DNA of 53,221 bases. Origin: Paenactinomyces guangxiensis. Lineage in GTDB: Bacteria > Bacillota > Bacilli > Thermoactinomycetales > Thermoactinomycetaceae. Location of the stretch: the NCBI RefSeq assembly GCF_016055185.1, contig NZ_JAECVR010000023.1, positions 1 to 53,221 on the forward strand, written 5' to 3'. The first letter of the stretch is position 1; every line of letters begins with the position of its first letter. The translations under genes were made by a program, and so were the position numbers. Under the pieces are notes generated by a model. That model did not search any database, was not told the origin of the DNA, and worked only from the letters and a program-made list of their open reading frames with translations. This document shows, piece by piece, positions 27,005-36,190 of this stretch.

Positions 27005-28135
27005 ATGGTAAAAATAATGACGGCAAAAGAAGCAGCCGAAAAAGTGATTCATGGAGAGCTTTTTATCTTGGATGTACGTAATCAAGAAGACTATACCAAT
27101 TGGAAAATTGAAGGGAAAAAAGTGGAGTCCATTAACATTCCATATTTTGATCTGATCGACAGTGTAGAACACGCATTAGAAAAATTGCCGAAAGATGAGA
27201 GAGATATCCTGGTCGTCTGTGCAAAGGAAGGTTCCTCCAAATTTGTGGCAGAGCAATTGGATGAAGCGGGTGTGGAAGAAGTGTATTATCTCCAAGGCGG
27301 TATGAGAGCGTGGAGTGAATACCTCTATCCTGTCAAAATCGGTGATCTGAAAAATGGCGGAAGCATCTATCAGTTTAACCGGATCGGAAAAGGGTGTCTT
27401 TCCTATTTGGTTGAGTCTAATGGTGAAGCGGCGATCATCGATGCGGTAAGGATGACGGAACCGTTTGAGCAATTTGCTCAAGAAAAGGGGCTTACCGTTA
27501 AATATTTGATTGATACCCACCTTCATGCTGACCATATTTCCGGTGGTCGTAAACTGGCTGAAAAACTGGGGGCGACTTATTATCTTCCGCCTAAAGATGC
27601 GACGGAAGTAACCTTCTCATACGAGCCATTGGAAGAAGGTAAAGATATTCTGGTTGGGAATACGCGCATTCGTATTCAGCCTCTGTACTCTCCAGGGCAT
27701 ACGATTGGAAGTACATCATTAATTGTGGATGATCAATATCTTCTGTCTGGAGACATTTTGTTTGTGGATTCCATTGGCAGACCTGACTTGGCAGGAAAAG
27801 CCAAAGACTGGGTTGGTGATTTGCGCCGTACCCTATACCAACTGTATAAAGAACTTTCACCAGAACTCCTCGTTCTGCCGGCGCACTTTGGAAAGATTAG
27901 TGAAATGGATGATCAAGGACGCGTGTTTGCTAAACTCGGAGAACTGTATGCGAAAAACGCAGGTCTGCAAGTAGAAGATGAACAGGTATTCCGCAAAATG
28001 GTAACCGAGAATCTTCCGCCGCAACCTAATGCTTATCAGGAAATTCGTCAAACCAATATGGGGAAACTCACCCCTACAGAAGATGAACAAAGGGAAATGG
28101 AAATCGGCCCCAACCGTTGTGCCGTGCATGATTAA
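27005..28135 (+). CDS. Rhodanese-metallo-beta-lactamase fusion, YrkH-like (persulfide dioxygenase type)
   Basis: A 376-aa protein. Residues 1-105 form a rhodanese domain with active-site [13 protein letters not shown]. From about residue 120 a metallo-beta-lactamase fold follows, with the metal motif [12 protein letters not shown], then [27 protein letters not shown] and LPAHFG. Proteins of this group (ETHE1 relatives, CstB, YrkH) oxidise low-molecular-weight persulfides using iron. The C-terminal tail is family-typical. ATG 27005 follows GAGGAGGTG. Confidence 0.9.
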   Translation: MVKIMTAKEAAEKVIHGELFILDVRNQEDYTNWKIEGKKVESINIPYFDLIDSVEHALEKLPKDERDILVVCAKEGSSKFVAEQLDEAGVEEVYYLQGGMRAWSEYLYPVKIGDLKNGGSIYQFNRIGKGCLSYLVESNGEAAIIDAVRMTEPFEQFAQEKGLTVKYLIDTHLHADHISGGRKLAEKLGATYYLPPKDATEVTFSYEPLEEGKDILVGNTRIRIQPLYSPGHTIGSTSLIVDDQYLLSGDILFVDSIGRPDLAGKAKDWVGDLRRTLYQLYKELSPELLVLPAHFGKISEMDDQGRVFAKLGELYAKNAGLQVEDEQVFRKMVTENLPPQPNAYQEIRQTNMGKLTPTEDEQREMEIGPNRCAVHD

Positions 28136-28164
28136 TTCATTTTGTTTAAGGAGGACGAAGATAA

Positions 28165-28392
28165 ATGAACGCGGCTAAAGTGATAGATGCAAAAGGGCTT
28201 TCGTGTCCCATGCCTGTCGTTCGTACCAAAAAGGCGATGGATGAGTTAAAGGCGGGACAAATTTTGGAACTTCATACGACGGATTCAGGAGCTTTAAGTG
28301 ATATTCCTGCATGGGCAAAGACAGCAGGGCATCAAGTAATCGAACAAAGCGAAGATAACGGTGTGTATAAATTCTGGATTCAAAAGGGTTAA
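28165..28392 (+). CDS. TusA family sulfur carrier, YrkI-like
   Basis: A 75-aa stand-alone TusA-fold protein with the CPxP sulfur-carrying motif (AKGLSCPMPVVRTKKAMDEL). It is closely similar to the TusA half of the 26012 product, so the two probably arose by duplication. AAGGAGGACG precedes ATG 28165. It is followed by a hairpin and a second DsrE-like gene. Confidence 0.9.
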   Translation: MNAAKVIDAKGLSCPMPVVRTKKAMDELKAGQILELHTTDSGALSDIPAWAKTAGHQVIEQSEDNGVYKFWIQKG

Positions 28393-28402
28393 GTGATTCA
28401 AA

Positions 28403-28445
28403 GATCTCCTTCATTATCTTCACGGGGGAAGGATCGAAGGAGATC
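28403..28445 (+). repeat. Intra-operon hairpin between the TusA and DsrE genes
   Basis: GATCTCCTTC (28403-28412) pairs perfectly with GAAGGAGATC (28436-28445). There is no T-tract after it, so it may be an mRNA processing or stabilising stem, not a terminator. Confidence 0.5.
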
Positions 28446-28484
28446 ATCTCATTTCAAATCATTGAATGGCAGAGGAAGATATGA

Positions 28485-28961
28485 ATGGAAAACAATAAAT
28501 CAACCTTGATTGTATTCAGTGGCGATTTGGATAAAGCCATTGCCAGCTTTATTATCGCAACGGGATCTGCTGCGATGGGAAACCAAGTGACCATGTTTTT
28601 TACCTTTTGGGGACTGAACATTCTTCGTAAAGATCAGTATGTATCTGTACAAAAATCATTGATGGACAAGATGTTTGCCAAGATGTTACCAAGAGGGCCT
28701 GAAAAACTAGGAATTTCGAAGATGAACTTTGGTGGCCTGGGAGCCAAGATGATGAAATACACCATGAAAAAGAAAAACATTACGACTTTGAAAGAGCTCA
28801 TCGAAATGGCAAAAGAACTGGATATTAAAATGGTCGCATGTACCATGTCGATGGACGTGCTGGGGATTCAGCAAGAAGAGCTGATTGATGGACTTGAGTA
28901 TGCTGGGGTGGCCTCTTATCTTGCAGAGGCAAACGAGGCAAAAATTAACTTGTTTATCTGA
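28485..28961 (+). CDS. DsrE/DsrF/DrsH-like protein, YrkE-like
   Basis: A 158-aa DsrE2-type protein. Features are [34 protein letters not shown] and [18 protein letters not shown], which carries the conserved Cys that takes sulfur from TusA. Residues 60-100 are the Met-rich insert typical of this subfamily. It is the second, full-length DsrE-like protein in the operon. GCAGAGGAAG is upstream of ATG 28485. Confidence 0.88.
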   Translation: MENNKSTLIVFSGDLDKAIASFIIATGSAAMGNQVTMFFTFWGLNILRKDQYVSVQKSLMDKMFAKMLPRGPEKLGISKMNFGGLGAKMMKYTMKKKNITTLKELIEMAKELDIKMVACTMSMDVLGIQQEELIDGLEYAGVASYLAEANEAKINLFI

Positions 28962-28978
28962 GAAAGAAGTGTTCAGAG

Positions 28979-29755
28979 ATGGATATATGGTTTATTATGC
29001 TCATTTTTTTGATAGGATTTACCGGTTCTTTTATATCAGGAATGGTGGGAATCGGAGGTTCCATTATTAAATATCCGATGCTTCTTTATATCCCTCCTCT
29101 ACTGGGATTTGCGGCTTATACTGCTCATGAGGTATCAGGAATTAGTGCAGTTCAAGTGTTTTTTACTACGATCAGTGGTGTTTGGGCTTATCGAAAAGGC
29201 GGATATCTCAATAAGTATCTCATTCTTTACATGGGAATCAGCATTTTGATTGGTAGTTTCATCGGTGGATATGGTTCCAAGTTACTCAGCGAAGGGCAAA
29301 TCAACCTTGTTTATGCTATATTGGCTACGATTGCCGCTCTCATGATGTTTGTACCAAAAAAAGGTCTTGATGATATTCCCCTTGATCAAGTAACTTTTAA
29401 TCCTACACTAGCTGCCCTCTCAGCTTTTTTTGTAGGGATTGCTTCCGGGATTGTAGGGGCAGCAGGCGCATTTATTTTGGTACCGATTATGCTTGTCGTC
29501 TTGAAAATCCCTACACGTATGACCATTGCTACCTCGCTCGCCATTACATTCATTTCTTCAATTGGTTCAACTGTAGGCAAAATCATGACAGGTCAGGTTC
29601 TTTTCCTTCCAGCCATCATTATGGTTGTTGCTAGCATTATCGCTTCTCCACTCGGGGCTAGTGTTGGAAAAAAAGTGAATCCCAAAGTGTTACAAGTGAT
29701 TTTGGCTGTGTTAATTGTAGCAACATCGGTAAAAATTTGGTTGGATCTCCTTTAA
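28979..29755 (+). CDS. TauE/SafE family sulfite/thiosulfate-type permease, YrkJ-like
   Basis: A 258-aa membrane protein with about eight helices in the two-repeat TauE/SafE arrangement. The repeated signatures are [20 protein letters not shown] and, in the second half, [20 protein letters not shown]. The family exports sulfite or sulfoacetate; in cst-type operons it is proposed to remove sulfite or thiosulfate made by the persulfide dioxygenase. The start follows GAAAGAAG with long spacing. Confidence 0.9.
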   Translation: MDIWFIMLIFLIGFTGSFISGMVGIGGSIIKYPMLLYIPPLLGFAAYTAHEVSGISAVQVFFTTISGVWAYRKGGYLNKYLILYMGISILIGSFIGGYGSKLLSEGQINLVYAILATIAALMMFVPKKGLDDIPLDQVTFNPTLAALSAFFVGIASGIVGAAGAFILVPIMLVVLKIPTRMTIATSLAITFISSIGSTVGKIMTGQVLFLPAIIMVVASIIASPLGASVGKKVNPKVLQVILAVLIVATSVKIWLDLL

Positions 29756-29762
29756 TCCCCCC

Positions 29763-29788
29763 CCCAAAACTTCATGGGGAATTTTTCT
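29763..29788 (+). terminator. Weak terminator-like hairpin
   Basis: A C-run and GGGG (CCCC-AAAACTTCAT-GGGG) form a short stem followed by AATTTTTC, between the permease and the membrane rhodanese. It may reduce read-through into the last two genes. Confidence 0.4.
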
Positions 29789-29795
29789 ATCAAGG

Positions 29796-30197
29796 GTGGC
29801 GAAATCTTCAATGAATAGTATTTTCATTGGTATTATTGTATTATTAGGTGGGATTCTTTATTTTTTCCTCATGAATCGGGGCATTCAAACAATAAGCCCC
29901 AGTGAGTTAATGAAGATCATAGAAAACAAAAAAGTTCGTTTGATTGATGTTTGGGAAAAACATGAGTTTCGGTCGGGGCATATACCTGGGGCTATAAACT
30001 TCCCGCTTAGTCAAATGGAGTCATTAAAGAAAAAGTCTTCTGCATGGAAGCCGAACGAACACATTTATCTGTACTGTCGAAGCGGTTCGCGAAGTGCAAT
30101 AGCTGCCCGACAATTCCGCAAGCTTGGTTTCCAGCAAGTGATTCATCTTCAAGGTGGACTTATACGTTGGAAAGGACCGATCAGAAAAAGCAAGTAA
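29796..30197 (+). CDS. Membrane-anchored rhodanese-like protein
   Basis: About 133 aa. It has one N-terminal transmembrane helix (IFIGIIVLLGGILYFFLM), then a rhodanese domain with LIDVWEKHEFRSGHIPGAIN and active-site loop YCRSGSRSAIAA. The domain orientation suggests a sulfurtransferase anchored to the membrane. GTG 29796 is the frame start; ATG 29811, 12 bases after AAGGGTGG, is a good alternative that removes 5 residues. It precedes the CstR-like gene. Confidence 0.85.
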   Translation: MAKSSMNSIFIGIIVLLGGILYFFLMNRGIQTISPSELMKIIENKKVRLIDVWEKHEFRSGHIPGAINFPLSQMESLKKKSSAWKPNEHIYLYCRSGSRSAIAARQFRKLGFQQVIHLQGGLIRWKGPIRKSK

Positions 30198-30210
30198 GGA
30201 GGGTAAGGCC

Positions 30211-30477
30211 ATGATTTACGATGACGATGTAAAAAGACGTTTACGCCGTATTGAAGGGCAGGTTCGCGGAGTTTTACGCATGATGGATGAAGATAAAGAT
30301 TGTAAAGATGTCGTATCACAATTATCTGCGATTCGTTCAGCTGTGGACCGGTCGATCGCGTATATTCTCACTCATAACTTGGAGCAATGTATTCGCAAAG
30401 AATTGGAAAAAGACCAAAACGCTGATACCACAAAATTACTGAAAGAGGCCATCGATCTCCTAGTAAAAACTAGATAA
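30211..30477 (+). CDS. cstR: CstR-type persulfide-sensing repressor (CsoR family)
   Basis: An 88-aa all-helical CsoR-family repressor. Two cysteines, C31 (KDCKDVV) and C60 (NLEQCIRK), fall exactly at the positions used by CstR for disulfide or polysulfide crosslinking. The position four residues before C60, a His metal ligand in copper-sensing CsoR, is Asn here (N56). This points to persulfide and not copper sensing. ATG 30211 follows AAGGAGGG. It ends the operon and likely represses it through the palindromes at 25539 and 25605. Confidence 0.88.
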   Translation: MIYDDDVKRRLRRIEGQVRGVLRMMDEDKDCKDVVSQLSAIRSAVDRSIAYILTHNLEQCIRKELEKDQNADTTKLLKEAIDLLVKTR

Positions 30478-30592
30478 TGGAGACGGATAAGACGATATAA
30501 TCTAAAACTCGATTTCTCGCTAGCATAGTGAAAATAGGGTTTTTTGTTCATTCTAATCTTAGAGTAGGATTCATGATCAAAGAAATCCACCC

Positions 30593-30637
30593 CCCGATGA
30601 TCAACTCCTTAGCGTGGTTGAACATCGGGATTTTTGC
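30593..30637 (+). terminator. Terminator of the sulfur operon
   Basis: CCCGATG (30593-30599) plus TCAAC pair with GTTGA plus CATCGGG (30623-30629) with single-base bulges, followed by ATTTTTGCTTTTT. Confidence 0.8.
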
Positions 30638-30674
30638 TTTTTGCATGTCCTAACGTGGTGAATCCGCGAAAAAA

Positions 30675-30890
30675 CGGCGGGACCCCAATGAGGTGTTTTG
30701 GACAAAGAAAGTACCTCCTGTTTAACTTATGGGTGTTCCCCAACACTCATTAAAAACAAGGAGGTACTTAACTAAAGCATAGATAGAATAAGCCAATTCA
30801 GCAAATCAGTGAGCAAACAATGGTGTGATCGTCTCCTTCATTTCTCAGATAGACGGGTGGCTATGTGGCGAACCCCTAGATGAAAGGTTG
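30675..30890 (+). mobile_element. IS-like remnant with hairpin and truncated transposase-like start
   Basis: The stretch begins with a copy of the 12-base repeat (CGGCGGGACCCC, 30675-30686). A 15-bp hairpin follows: AAGTACCTCCTGTTT pairs with its near-perfect complement, ending near 30771. Then an open segment reads SIDRISQFSKSVSKQWCDRL and continues HFSDRRVAMWR to a stop near 30882, which resembles the N-terminus of a transposase. The family is not certain, and the element is clearly incomplete. Confidence 0.4.
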
Positions 30891-30892
30891 TT

Positions 30893-31501
30893 TTAGTTCC
30901 TGCGTGCCACAATGCAGACGGCGGCTACAGGTTTAAATTCTTTCAATTCTTTTGAGATCTCTGTAAATCCAACCTGTTGAAGTATGCTAGACAACTTTTC
31001 AGCATAGTTAATGGCGTCTTCTTTCGTTGCTCCTTTATAAATGGGTTGGTAGGTTGTTGCTATAGTTCCACCTGGCTTTAATAATGAATATAGTTTTCGG
31101 AATGCCGCTTGTTGATCAGACCAAAACATAACAGAATTAACAGAATAAATTTTATTAAAGGGTTTATCAGATATTGGCAAGTTCTCAATTGCGGAGATTC
31201 GCAATTCTACTTTTCCCTCTTGAATGGCTTTTCGATTTCGTCGCATGGCTTGTTTGTACATGGTGTCAGAAACATCGATGCCGATCACCTTACCTTGTTG
31301 AATCATCTGACTGCATTGATAAATACCAATACCCGGTCCATAACCAATCTCAAGCACTCGGTCATCTCCCTGAATATCTAAGAAGGACAGCGTCCAAGTG
31401 TTTCTGGCTCCGGTGCTAAGCGCCATAATATTTCCAGCCACATGTCCCCAGAAACCTACCGGATGTTGAAATTGTTTAGCAAAATTTTGAATCCAACCCA
31501 T
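30893..31501 (-). CDS. Class I SAM-dependent methyltransferase
   Basis: About 202 aa. The SAM-binding glycine loop is VLEIGYGPGIGIYQC at about residue 49, followed by VIGIDVSDTMYKQA (acidic motif), ISAIENLP, and LKPGGTIATTYQP. The substrate is unknown; relatives act on small molecules or menaquinone precursors. I start at ATG 31501 (MGWIQNFAKQF), which follows AAAGGTG; the frame extends 11 codons further upstream without a ribosome site. Confidence 0.85.
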   Translation of the reverse strand: MGWIQNFAKQFQHPVGFWGHVAGNIMALSTGARNTWTLSFLDIQGDDRVLEIGYGPGIGIYQCSQMIQQGKVIGIDVSDTMYKQAMRRNRKAIQEGKVELRISAIENLPISDKPFNKIYSVNSVMFWSDQQAAFRKLYSLLKPGGTIATTYQPIYKGATKEDAINYAEKLSSILQQVGFTEISKELKEFKPVAAVCIVARRN

Positions 31502-31705
31502 GATTCTGCACACCTTTCGATAGTTTAGAAACAAGTAAATCCGCTAACGTTTGAAGCAAGTTTTCTCAACTTTTTCATCTTGAAGATGCCTAAATTTATC
31601 AGGATGATAAGATTGTAAGTGACGAAAAAAGAAGTATTCAAATTATATAATGGAATGTCTCTATAATGTATATTGAATAAATGATCATGAAGTCTATTTA
31701 CAAGG

Positions 31706-32659
31706 TTATTTTTCAATAAGTGTTTTAATTGCATCCATTACGGCTTTAGGATGATTCTGCGGAATCATATGAGCCACATGAGGTAAAACCATAAGCTTAG
31801 CATGCGGTATATATTTTTGTAATCTGCAAGCTTGTTCTTTTGTTCCAAATGGATCATTATTACCAACTACAATGACCATTGGATGTTTGATATTTTTGTA
31901 CCTGTTACTTATTTTTTCTGCAGTAGGAGAAAAAGCGAGAACATCTTCTCGATTCGCTTTAAAATGGGTTGGACGAAGCCAAAGTGCGAGAGCAGCTTTT
32001 CGATAATCGGAAGGTACTGGTTCAGGAGCGAAAGTTTCTTTCAATATATTTTTCGCTAAACCTGTTCCCAGTGGACTTTTTAACAAAGTATTGAGAAGGG
32101 CATCTCCGATGATCGGCGTTGTTACAACAGCAGAAATGGGATCCCCGTTTTCTGCAGGATACCCTTCCTTGTACATAACCGCTCCCAGGGTTACTATGCC
32201 GGAAACTTCATCCGGATAGGAAAGTGCATACGAAAGAACCAATATTCCGCTCCATGAATGTCCGACAAGAATCGGTTTTCCAATACCTAACTTCTTTAAT
32301 GCACCATGTATAAGTCTGGCTTGGACAATAGGAGTTACTTCTTCGTTTTTTGGCTTTTCGCTATATCCGTATCCCGGGCGGTCAAAAGAGATAGCTTGGT
32401 ATCCTTGTTTTGCAGCTATTTCCATCACTTTTTCAAAGTCATTACCTGTCAAAACACCTCCATGAAGAAAAACAAGGGGTTTACCTGAGCCCTTTCGGAT
32501 ATAGTGCAATTTAGTTCCTTCTACAGTTATAAAATTACCGTTTGGCGGAAAATTAACTTCGGCCTGTCTAAATTCATATTGGTTATACCAAAACAATCCG
32601 GCCGCCAAAAAAAGAACAATCGATAATATGATTATCAAGTTTTTCAATCCTCTCTTCAT
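31706..32659 (-). CDS. Alpha/beta hydrolase with N-terminal membrane anchor
   Basis: About 317 aa. One hydrophobic helix (LIIILSIVLFLAAGLFWYNQ) is followed by an alpha/beta hydrolase fold: oxyanion HGG in FLHGGVLTGNDF, nucleophile elbow VGHSWSG, acid D in VVGNNDPFG and catalytic H in PHVAHMIPQNHP. The substrate is unknown. I start at ATG 32659 (MKRGLKN) after GAGGAG. It is transcribed in the same direction as the TetR regulator just upstream and probably regulated by it. Confidence 0.87.
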   Translation of the reverse strand: MKRGLKNLIIILSIVLFLAAGLFWYNQYEFRQAEVNFPPNGNFITVEGTKLHYIRKGSGKPLVFLHGGVLTGNDFEKVMEIAAKQGYQAISFDRPGYGYSEKPKNEEVTPIVQARLIHGALKKLGIGKPILVGHSWSGILVLSYALSYPDEVSGIVTLGAVMYKEGYPAENGDPISAVVTTPIIGDALLNTLLKSPLGTGLAKNILKETFAPEPVPSDYRKAALALWLRPTHFKANREDVLAFSPTAEKISNRYKNIKHPMVIVVGNNDPFGTKEQACRLQKYIPHAKLMVLPHVAHMIPQNHPKAVMDAIKTLIEK

Positions 32660-32732
32660 TTCATTCTCCTCAACCAAAAATGTAATATTAACATACTTCT
32701 GAGTATGTTTACTGATTTATAAAACCCGTATT

Positions 32733-33539
32733 TTACGGGTGATTTTCCTTTTCTTGCTCATTCGGTTGTATTCCATACCATAGTATTTTTGACACTGCTG
32801 CAGAAACTGATTGAAATGAGACATGATTTGGAGCTACTAACCACATGAGTACAATACCGTTGACAAGAGAATGGAGAATGACGGATAAATCACGGGAGTC
32901 AACATCTGAAGTTAACAAACCTTTTTGTTGCATTTCCCGCAATATATCAGAGGTTCCCTGAAATAATTTGGAGAAGGATTCACACAGTTTTTTTCTTACA
33001 GAAGGGTCCCGGCTGCTGGATATAAATTCAAAGAAAAGCATGGGCTGTTCGCCGTTTCCCTCTTCGCAAGAGGCAAATTGTGACTCAAGAAGAGTTTTTA
33101 AAGCTTCCATTGGATTGGATGAACCAAAAATATTTCGGATCTGTCCGGGAAGTCCTTGCAGGAGCTGTGTCAGGCTTCGTTCACAAAGAGCAAGGTATAA
33201 ATCACTCTTGCTCGAAAAGTGCCAGTATATGGCCCCTTTAGTCAATCCCGCATCTTTTGCAACTTGATCCAATGTAGCGCCTTCATATCCGTATTTTGCA
33301 AATACACGCCTTGCCGCTTCCAGGATTTTCATTCTCGTATCTGCAAGGGAGTGATGATGTTGCGTTTGTTTCTCTAATAGAACTCTTCTCATTTCATCTT
33401 TACTGCCAAAATATCTTTGCACAGTTGACCAGTGTACTCCTGCTTCTTTTGCTACATCTGCATAAGTAATTTTGTCATATGGATAACGACTAGCTAGTTC
33501 AAAAGCTGCTTTTAAAATTCGTTCAGAAGAAGATTTCAC
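32733..33539 (-). CDS. TetR family regulator with two tandem N-terminal HTH domains
   Basis: A 268-aa protein. Residues 4-55 form one TetR-type helix-turn-helix (ILKAAFELASRYPYDKITYA, VAKEAGVHWSTVQRYFGSKDE). Residues 66-118 form a second (ILEAARRVFAKYGYEGATLD, VAKDAGLTKGAIYWHFSSKSD). A C-terminal ligand/dimer domain follows. TetR proteins normally have a single HTH; the tandem arrangement is uncommon. GTG 33539 follows GGAGGAT. It probably controls the downstream hydrolase. Confidence 0.88.
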   Translation of the reverse strand: MKSSSERILKAAFELASRYPYDKITYADVAKEAGVHWSTVQRYFGSKDEMRRVLLEKQTQHHHSLADTRMKILEAARRVFAKYGYEGATLDQVAKDAGLTKGAIYWHFSSKSDLYLALCERSLTQLLQGLPGQIRNIFGSSNPMEALKTLLESQFASCEEGNGEQPMLFFEFISSSRDPSVRKKLCESFSKLFQGTSDILREMQQKGLLTSDVDSRDLSVILHSLVNGIVLMWLVAPNHVSFQSVSAAVSKILWYGIQPNEQEKENHP

Positions 33540-33895
33540 TCTTTAATCCTCCGATGATATAATCAAATACTGTTAAGTGTGTCTTTATTGTATTTTTTCA
33601 CCTTTGCCATTGTCAAGTGTTTTAAGGAGTGCCAATTGTAAAATGGTACAAATAATCCGCGAAAATGGGGCGGGGTTCCAAAGTGTAACGTAAGTTCCTC
33701 AAAAGAAACCAGCATCCTTCATTTGGGGAGATTGTACTTCGTCGTTCAGTTGTTGGTTCAAACTCTAGGAAGAAGTATGGCTTGTAATATTATTGTAATA
33801 TATGTAATGTTATTGTAATATTAACTCAAGGAAACGTACACCTTCTTTTGCAACATTTAAATAACATTAACCTACTATTTATTAGGAGGGGGATC
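33540..33895. other. Intergenic region with a degenerate repeat copy
   Basis: These 356 bp are non-coding. They hold the divergent promoters of the TetR regulator (left) and the 33896 gene (right). ATCCGCGAAAATGGGGCGGG near 33655 resembles the sequence next to the 12-base repeat at 30660-30686, suggesting another decayed element. An AT-rich stretch with repeated TATTGTAATAT lies at about 33788-33822. Confidence 0.4.
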
Positions 33896-34456
33896 ATGCC
33901 GGGAGATAAAAAGATCCGCGTTGTTGTGGGGGCCGGCAGCTTTATCAACAACCCCGGATGGTTACATACCCAGGAAAAGGAGCTTAATCTTCTGAAACGT
34001 GAAGATTGGGCTGATCGTTTTCAACCAGGAAGTGTGACGGCCATTCTAGCCGAACATGTGTGGGAGCATTTAACTTATGAAGAAGGCGTGCGGGCTGCAC
34101 GCATTTGCTTCGAGTTTTTACAGCCGGGTGGCTATATTAGATGTGCCGTACCGGACGGCTATTTTCCGGATCCCGAATATCAGTGCACGGTACAGGTAGG
34201 AGGGCCGGGACCTAAGGATCATCCTGCTGCCAGCCACAAGATTGTTTACAACCACCGCACACTGACACAGATGTTTGAAGAGGCAGGTTTTGAGACAAAG
34301 CTGCTGGAATACTGTGACGAAAAAGGACAGTTTCATTACCGCCACTGGGACCCGGAAGACGGGAAAATCTATCGTTCGCTACGCTTTGATCACCGCAATC
34401 TGGAAGGCAAGCTAAGATTTGTGTCCATTATTGCGGATGCAATCAAGCCGCAATAG
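33896..34456 (+). CDS. Predicted SAM-dependent methyltransferase-like protein (COG4627-like)
   Basis: A 186-aa protein resembling the short methyltransferases that keep only part of the Rossmann fold. Features are IRVVVGAGSFINNPGWLHTQ (modified glycine loop), AILAEHVWEHLTYEEGVRA, FEFLQPGGYIRCAVPDGYFPD and HKIVYNHRTLTQMFEEAGF. AGGAGGGGG precedes ATG 33896. Function is unknown; relatives lie near glycan and surface-polymer genes. Confidence 0.75.
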   Translation: MPGDKKIRVVVGAGSFINNPGWLHTQEKELNLLKREDWADRFQPGSVTAILAEHVWEHLTYEEGVRAARICFEFLQPGGYIRCAVPDGYFPDPEYQCTVQVGGPGPKDHPAASHKIVYNHRTLTQMFEEAGFETKLLEYCDEKGQFHYRHWDPEDGKIYRSLRFDHRNLEGKLRFVSIIADAIKPQ

Positions 34457-34581
34457 GTGTGACAATTATAAATGCATTGAAGTGCCTTGATTTTAAAGAT
34501 TAAAAGAAAAGATTCACCAAGATTGGCAGAAAGGAATATATAAAATTGTATAATTCTTTTCTTCTAAAAGGTGAATGACAT

Positions 34582-35073
34582 ATGTTATTATCCTCGTCGT
34601 TGGAATGTGCCCCGTCACAATTGGAAAACTTGGCCAAAAGCACTTCAAACCGGATTCGTAATGGGTTATTTGAGGATTCCGATATCAGCTTTTTTCCTTG
34701 GATTCCTTCCGGTTTTGTTCAGTTGAAAGCTGAGGGAGAGACAGCATTTGTCGGATCAGGTCATGTTCGTTTTACTCCGGGATCAGGACAGATCGGCAGG
34801 ATATGGCAACGAACGCGTAATTTAAGATTGGGAAAGCTGTATGTGTTGCGTTTCGCTATTCGTTCCAGCGGGGATGCCCCGCGGCGCCTGGTGCTCCAGT
34901 TTGGATGCAGAACCATTGTGATCAGCGGGAGGGATTTACCGTCCGACTACAATCAGTTTACATTTGTGTTCCGTGCTCGCGCTCGGCATCCCCGGGTACG
35001 CTTCACGGTCTTTGGCAATACAGGGAGTATTGTTGATTTGGATGCTGTCTCTCTTTGCTCAAATGGGTCATGA
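34582..35073 (+). CDS. Beta-sandwich protein resembling the NTTRR-F1 / carbohydrate-binding fold
   Basis: A 163-aa protein, probably a single jelly-roll domain. It opens with NRIRNGLFEDSDISFFPW, then aromatic and Gly-rich strands (FVGSGHVRFTPGSGQIGRIWQ), and ends FTVFGNTGSIVDLDAVSLCS. This resembles the Bacillales module NGGFE..F.PW...G that precedes collagen-like repeats on spores, but no repeats follow here. There is no signal peptide. Function is unknown. Confidence 0.55.
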   Translation: MLLSSSLECAPSQLENLAKSTSNRIRNGLFEDSDISFFPWIPSGFVQLKAEGETAFVGSGHVRFTPGSGQIGRIWQRTRNLRLGKLYVLRFAIRSSGDAPRRLVLQFGCRTIVISGRDLPSDYNQFTFVFRARARHPRVRFTVFGNTGSIVDLDAVSLCSNGS

Positions 35074-35078
35074 TATAA

Positions 35079-35116
35079 AAAAGCTGGCACACTTTCATAA
35101 AAGCGTACCAGCTTTT
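35079..35116. terminator. Bidirectional terminator
   Basis: AAAAGCTGG (35079-35087) pairs perfectly with CCAGCTTTT (35108-35116). It serves both the 34582 gene and the convergent PHP gene. Confidence 0.8.
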
Positions 35117-35120
35117 CCTC

Positions 35121-35912
35121 TTACTCCGGCGTAAACTGGCCCATGCGATGTTCCTCCACGTGAAAATCAGAACCCCCGGTTACTATCAAATCGTATTTGT
35201 CTGCCAATCTTATAAATGCCTTGGCATCTCTTTTGGAATGGTTGCGATGCCAGACTTCGATACCTTCTATCCCTTCACGAATCATTTCCTCAACCAAAGA
35301 AATGTCTTTTACATAGACAGGATGAGCTAAAACAGCGATCCCGCCGGCTTCATGAATGAGCTTAATTCCATCTTGCAGGGCGAGTTCTTTTTTATCTACT
35401 GACGCAGGTTTTCCATCTGCCAGATAATGATTGAATACTTCTTGAATTGTGTTAACATAACCTTTACTGACAATTGCCTGGGCAATATGGGGACGGGCAA
35501 TCAGATTGTTGCCGCTCCATTTCCGTACCTCTTCCAGAGTAATGGGCATGTTTAATGCACAAAACCGTTGGATGATTTTTTCTGCCCGGCGGAGACGTGC
35601 CTCCCAATACGGAGATAACGCCTGATGAAGTTGTTCACAATCTCTGATGTTGTAACCAAGAATATCAATGTTTTTTCCTTTCCAGCGCGTGGATATCTCC
35701 ACTCCCGGAATGACTGTAATCTTCAGTTTTTTGCCTGTTTCCACGGCCTCTGCGATCCCCGATAATGAATCATGATCAGTAATGGCAATCGTTTGCAGCC
35801 CAATTTGTTTGGCTCGTTTGACGATTTCCGATGGCGTGAAGAGGCCGTCAGAGGCTGTTGTGTGTAAGTGCAGGTCAAAGGTTCCGGGGGGAAGATGATT
35901 TAAAATCCGCAT
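35121..35912 (-). CDS. PHP domain phosphoesterase, TrpH/YciV-like
   Basis: A 263-aa metal-dependent phosphoesterase. The PHP metal-ligand motifs are DLHLHTTASDGLFTPSE at residues 13-29, IAITDHDSLSG near 41, GVEISTRW near 70, VLAHPVY and TGGSDFHVEEH. In E. coli the relative RnmA/TrpH acts on nucleotides or short RNAs. AAGGAGATTGAATAG precedes ATG 35912. It stands alone. Confidence 0.9.
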   Translation of the reverse strand: MRILNHLPPGTFDLHLHTTASDGLFTPSEIVKRAKQIGLQTIAITDHDSLSGIAEAVETGKKLKITVIPGVEISTRWKGKNIDILGYNIRDCEQLHQALSPYWEARLRRAEKIIQRFCALNMPITLEEVRKWSGNNLIARPHIAQAIVSKGYVNTIQEVFNHYLADGKPASVDKKELALQDGIKLIHEAGGIAVLAHPVYVKDISLVEEMIREGIEGIEVWHRNHSKRDAKAFIRLADKYDLIVTGGSDFHVEEHRMGQFTPE

Positions 35913-36190
35913 CTATTCAATCTCCTTTATGTTTTTAGATCATGTTGTTTTGTTGCTGGCGGCTATACAACAATTATCAGTTAATTATTATTATATGGGG
36001 GTTTCATTATTTTGAATCAATAATGAGGCGTGAATATAAAATCCTTTCGTTATGTGTTGTTTAAAGGTGACTTGAAGTCCTTTGCCAAGGCATAAAGAAG
36101 ATTTTAGGAATGGTCGAATGATTATTTTATTGATATATTATTTTCATCTATAAAAAAATACTGTCTATATAGAGGGTGATTGGATTTTTT
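35913..36190. other. Intergenic region
   Basis: These AT-rich 278 bp separate the PHP gene from the antiporter remnant. I see no gene, hairpin terminator or convincing promoter in it. Confidence 0.4.

Noticed and set aside
30211..30477. Copper sensor CsoR
   Set aside because: The His metal ligand position is Asn, the Cys pair sits at CstR positions, and the operon is for sulfur, with no copper ATPase or chaperone.
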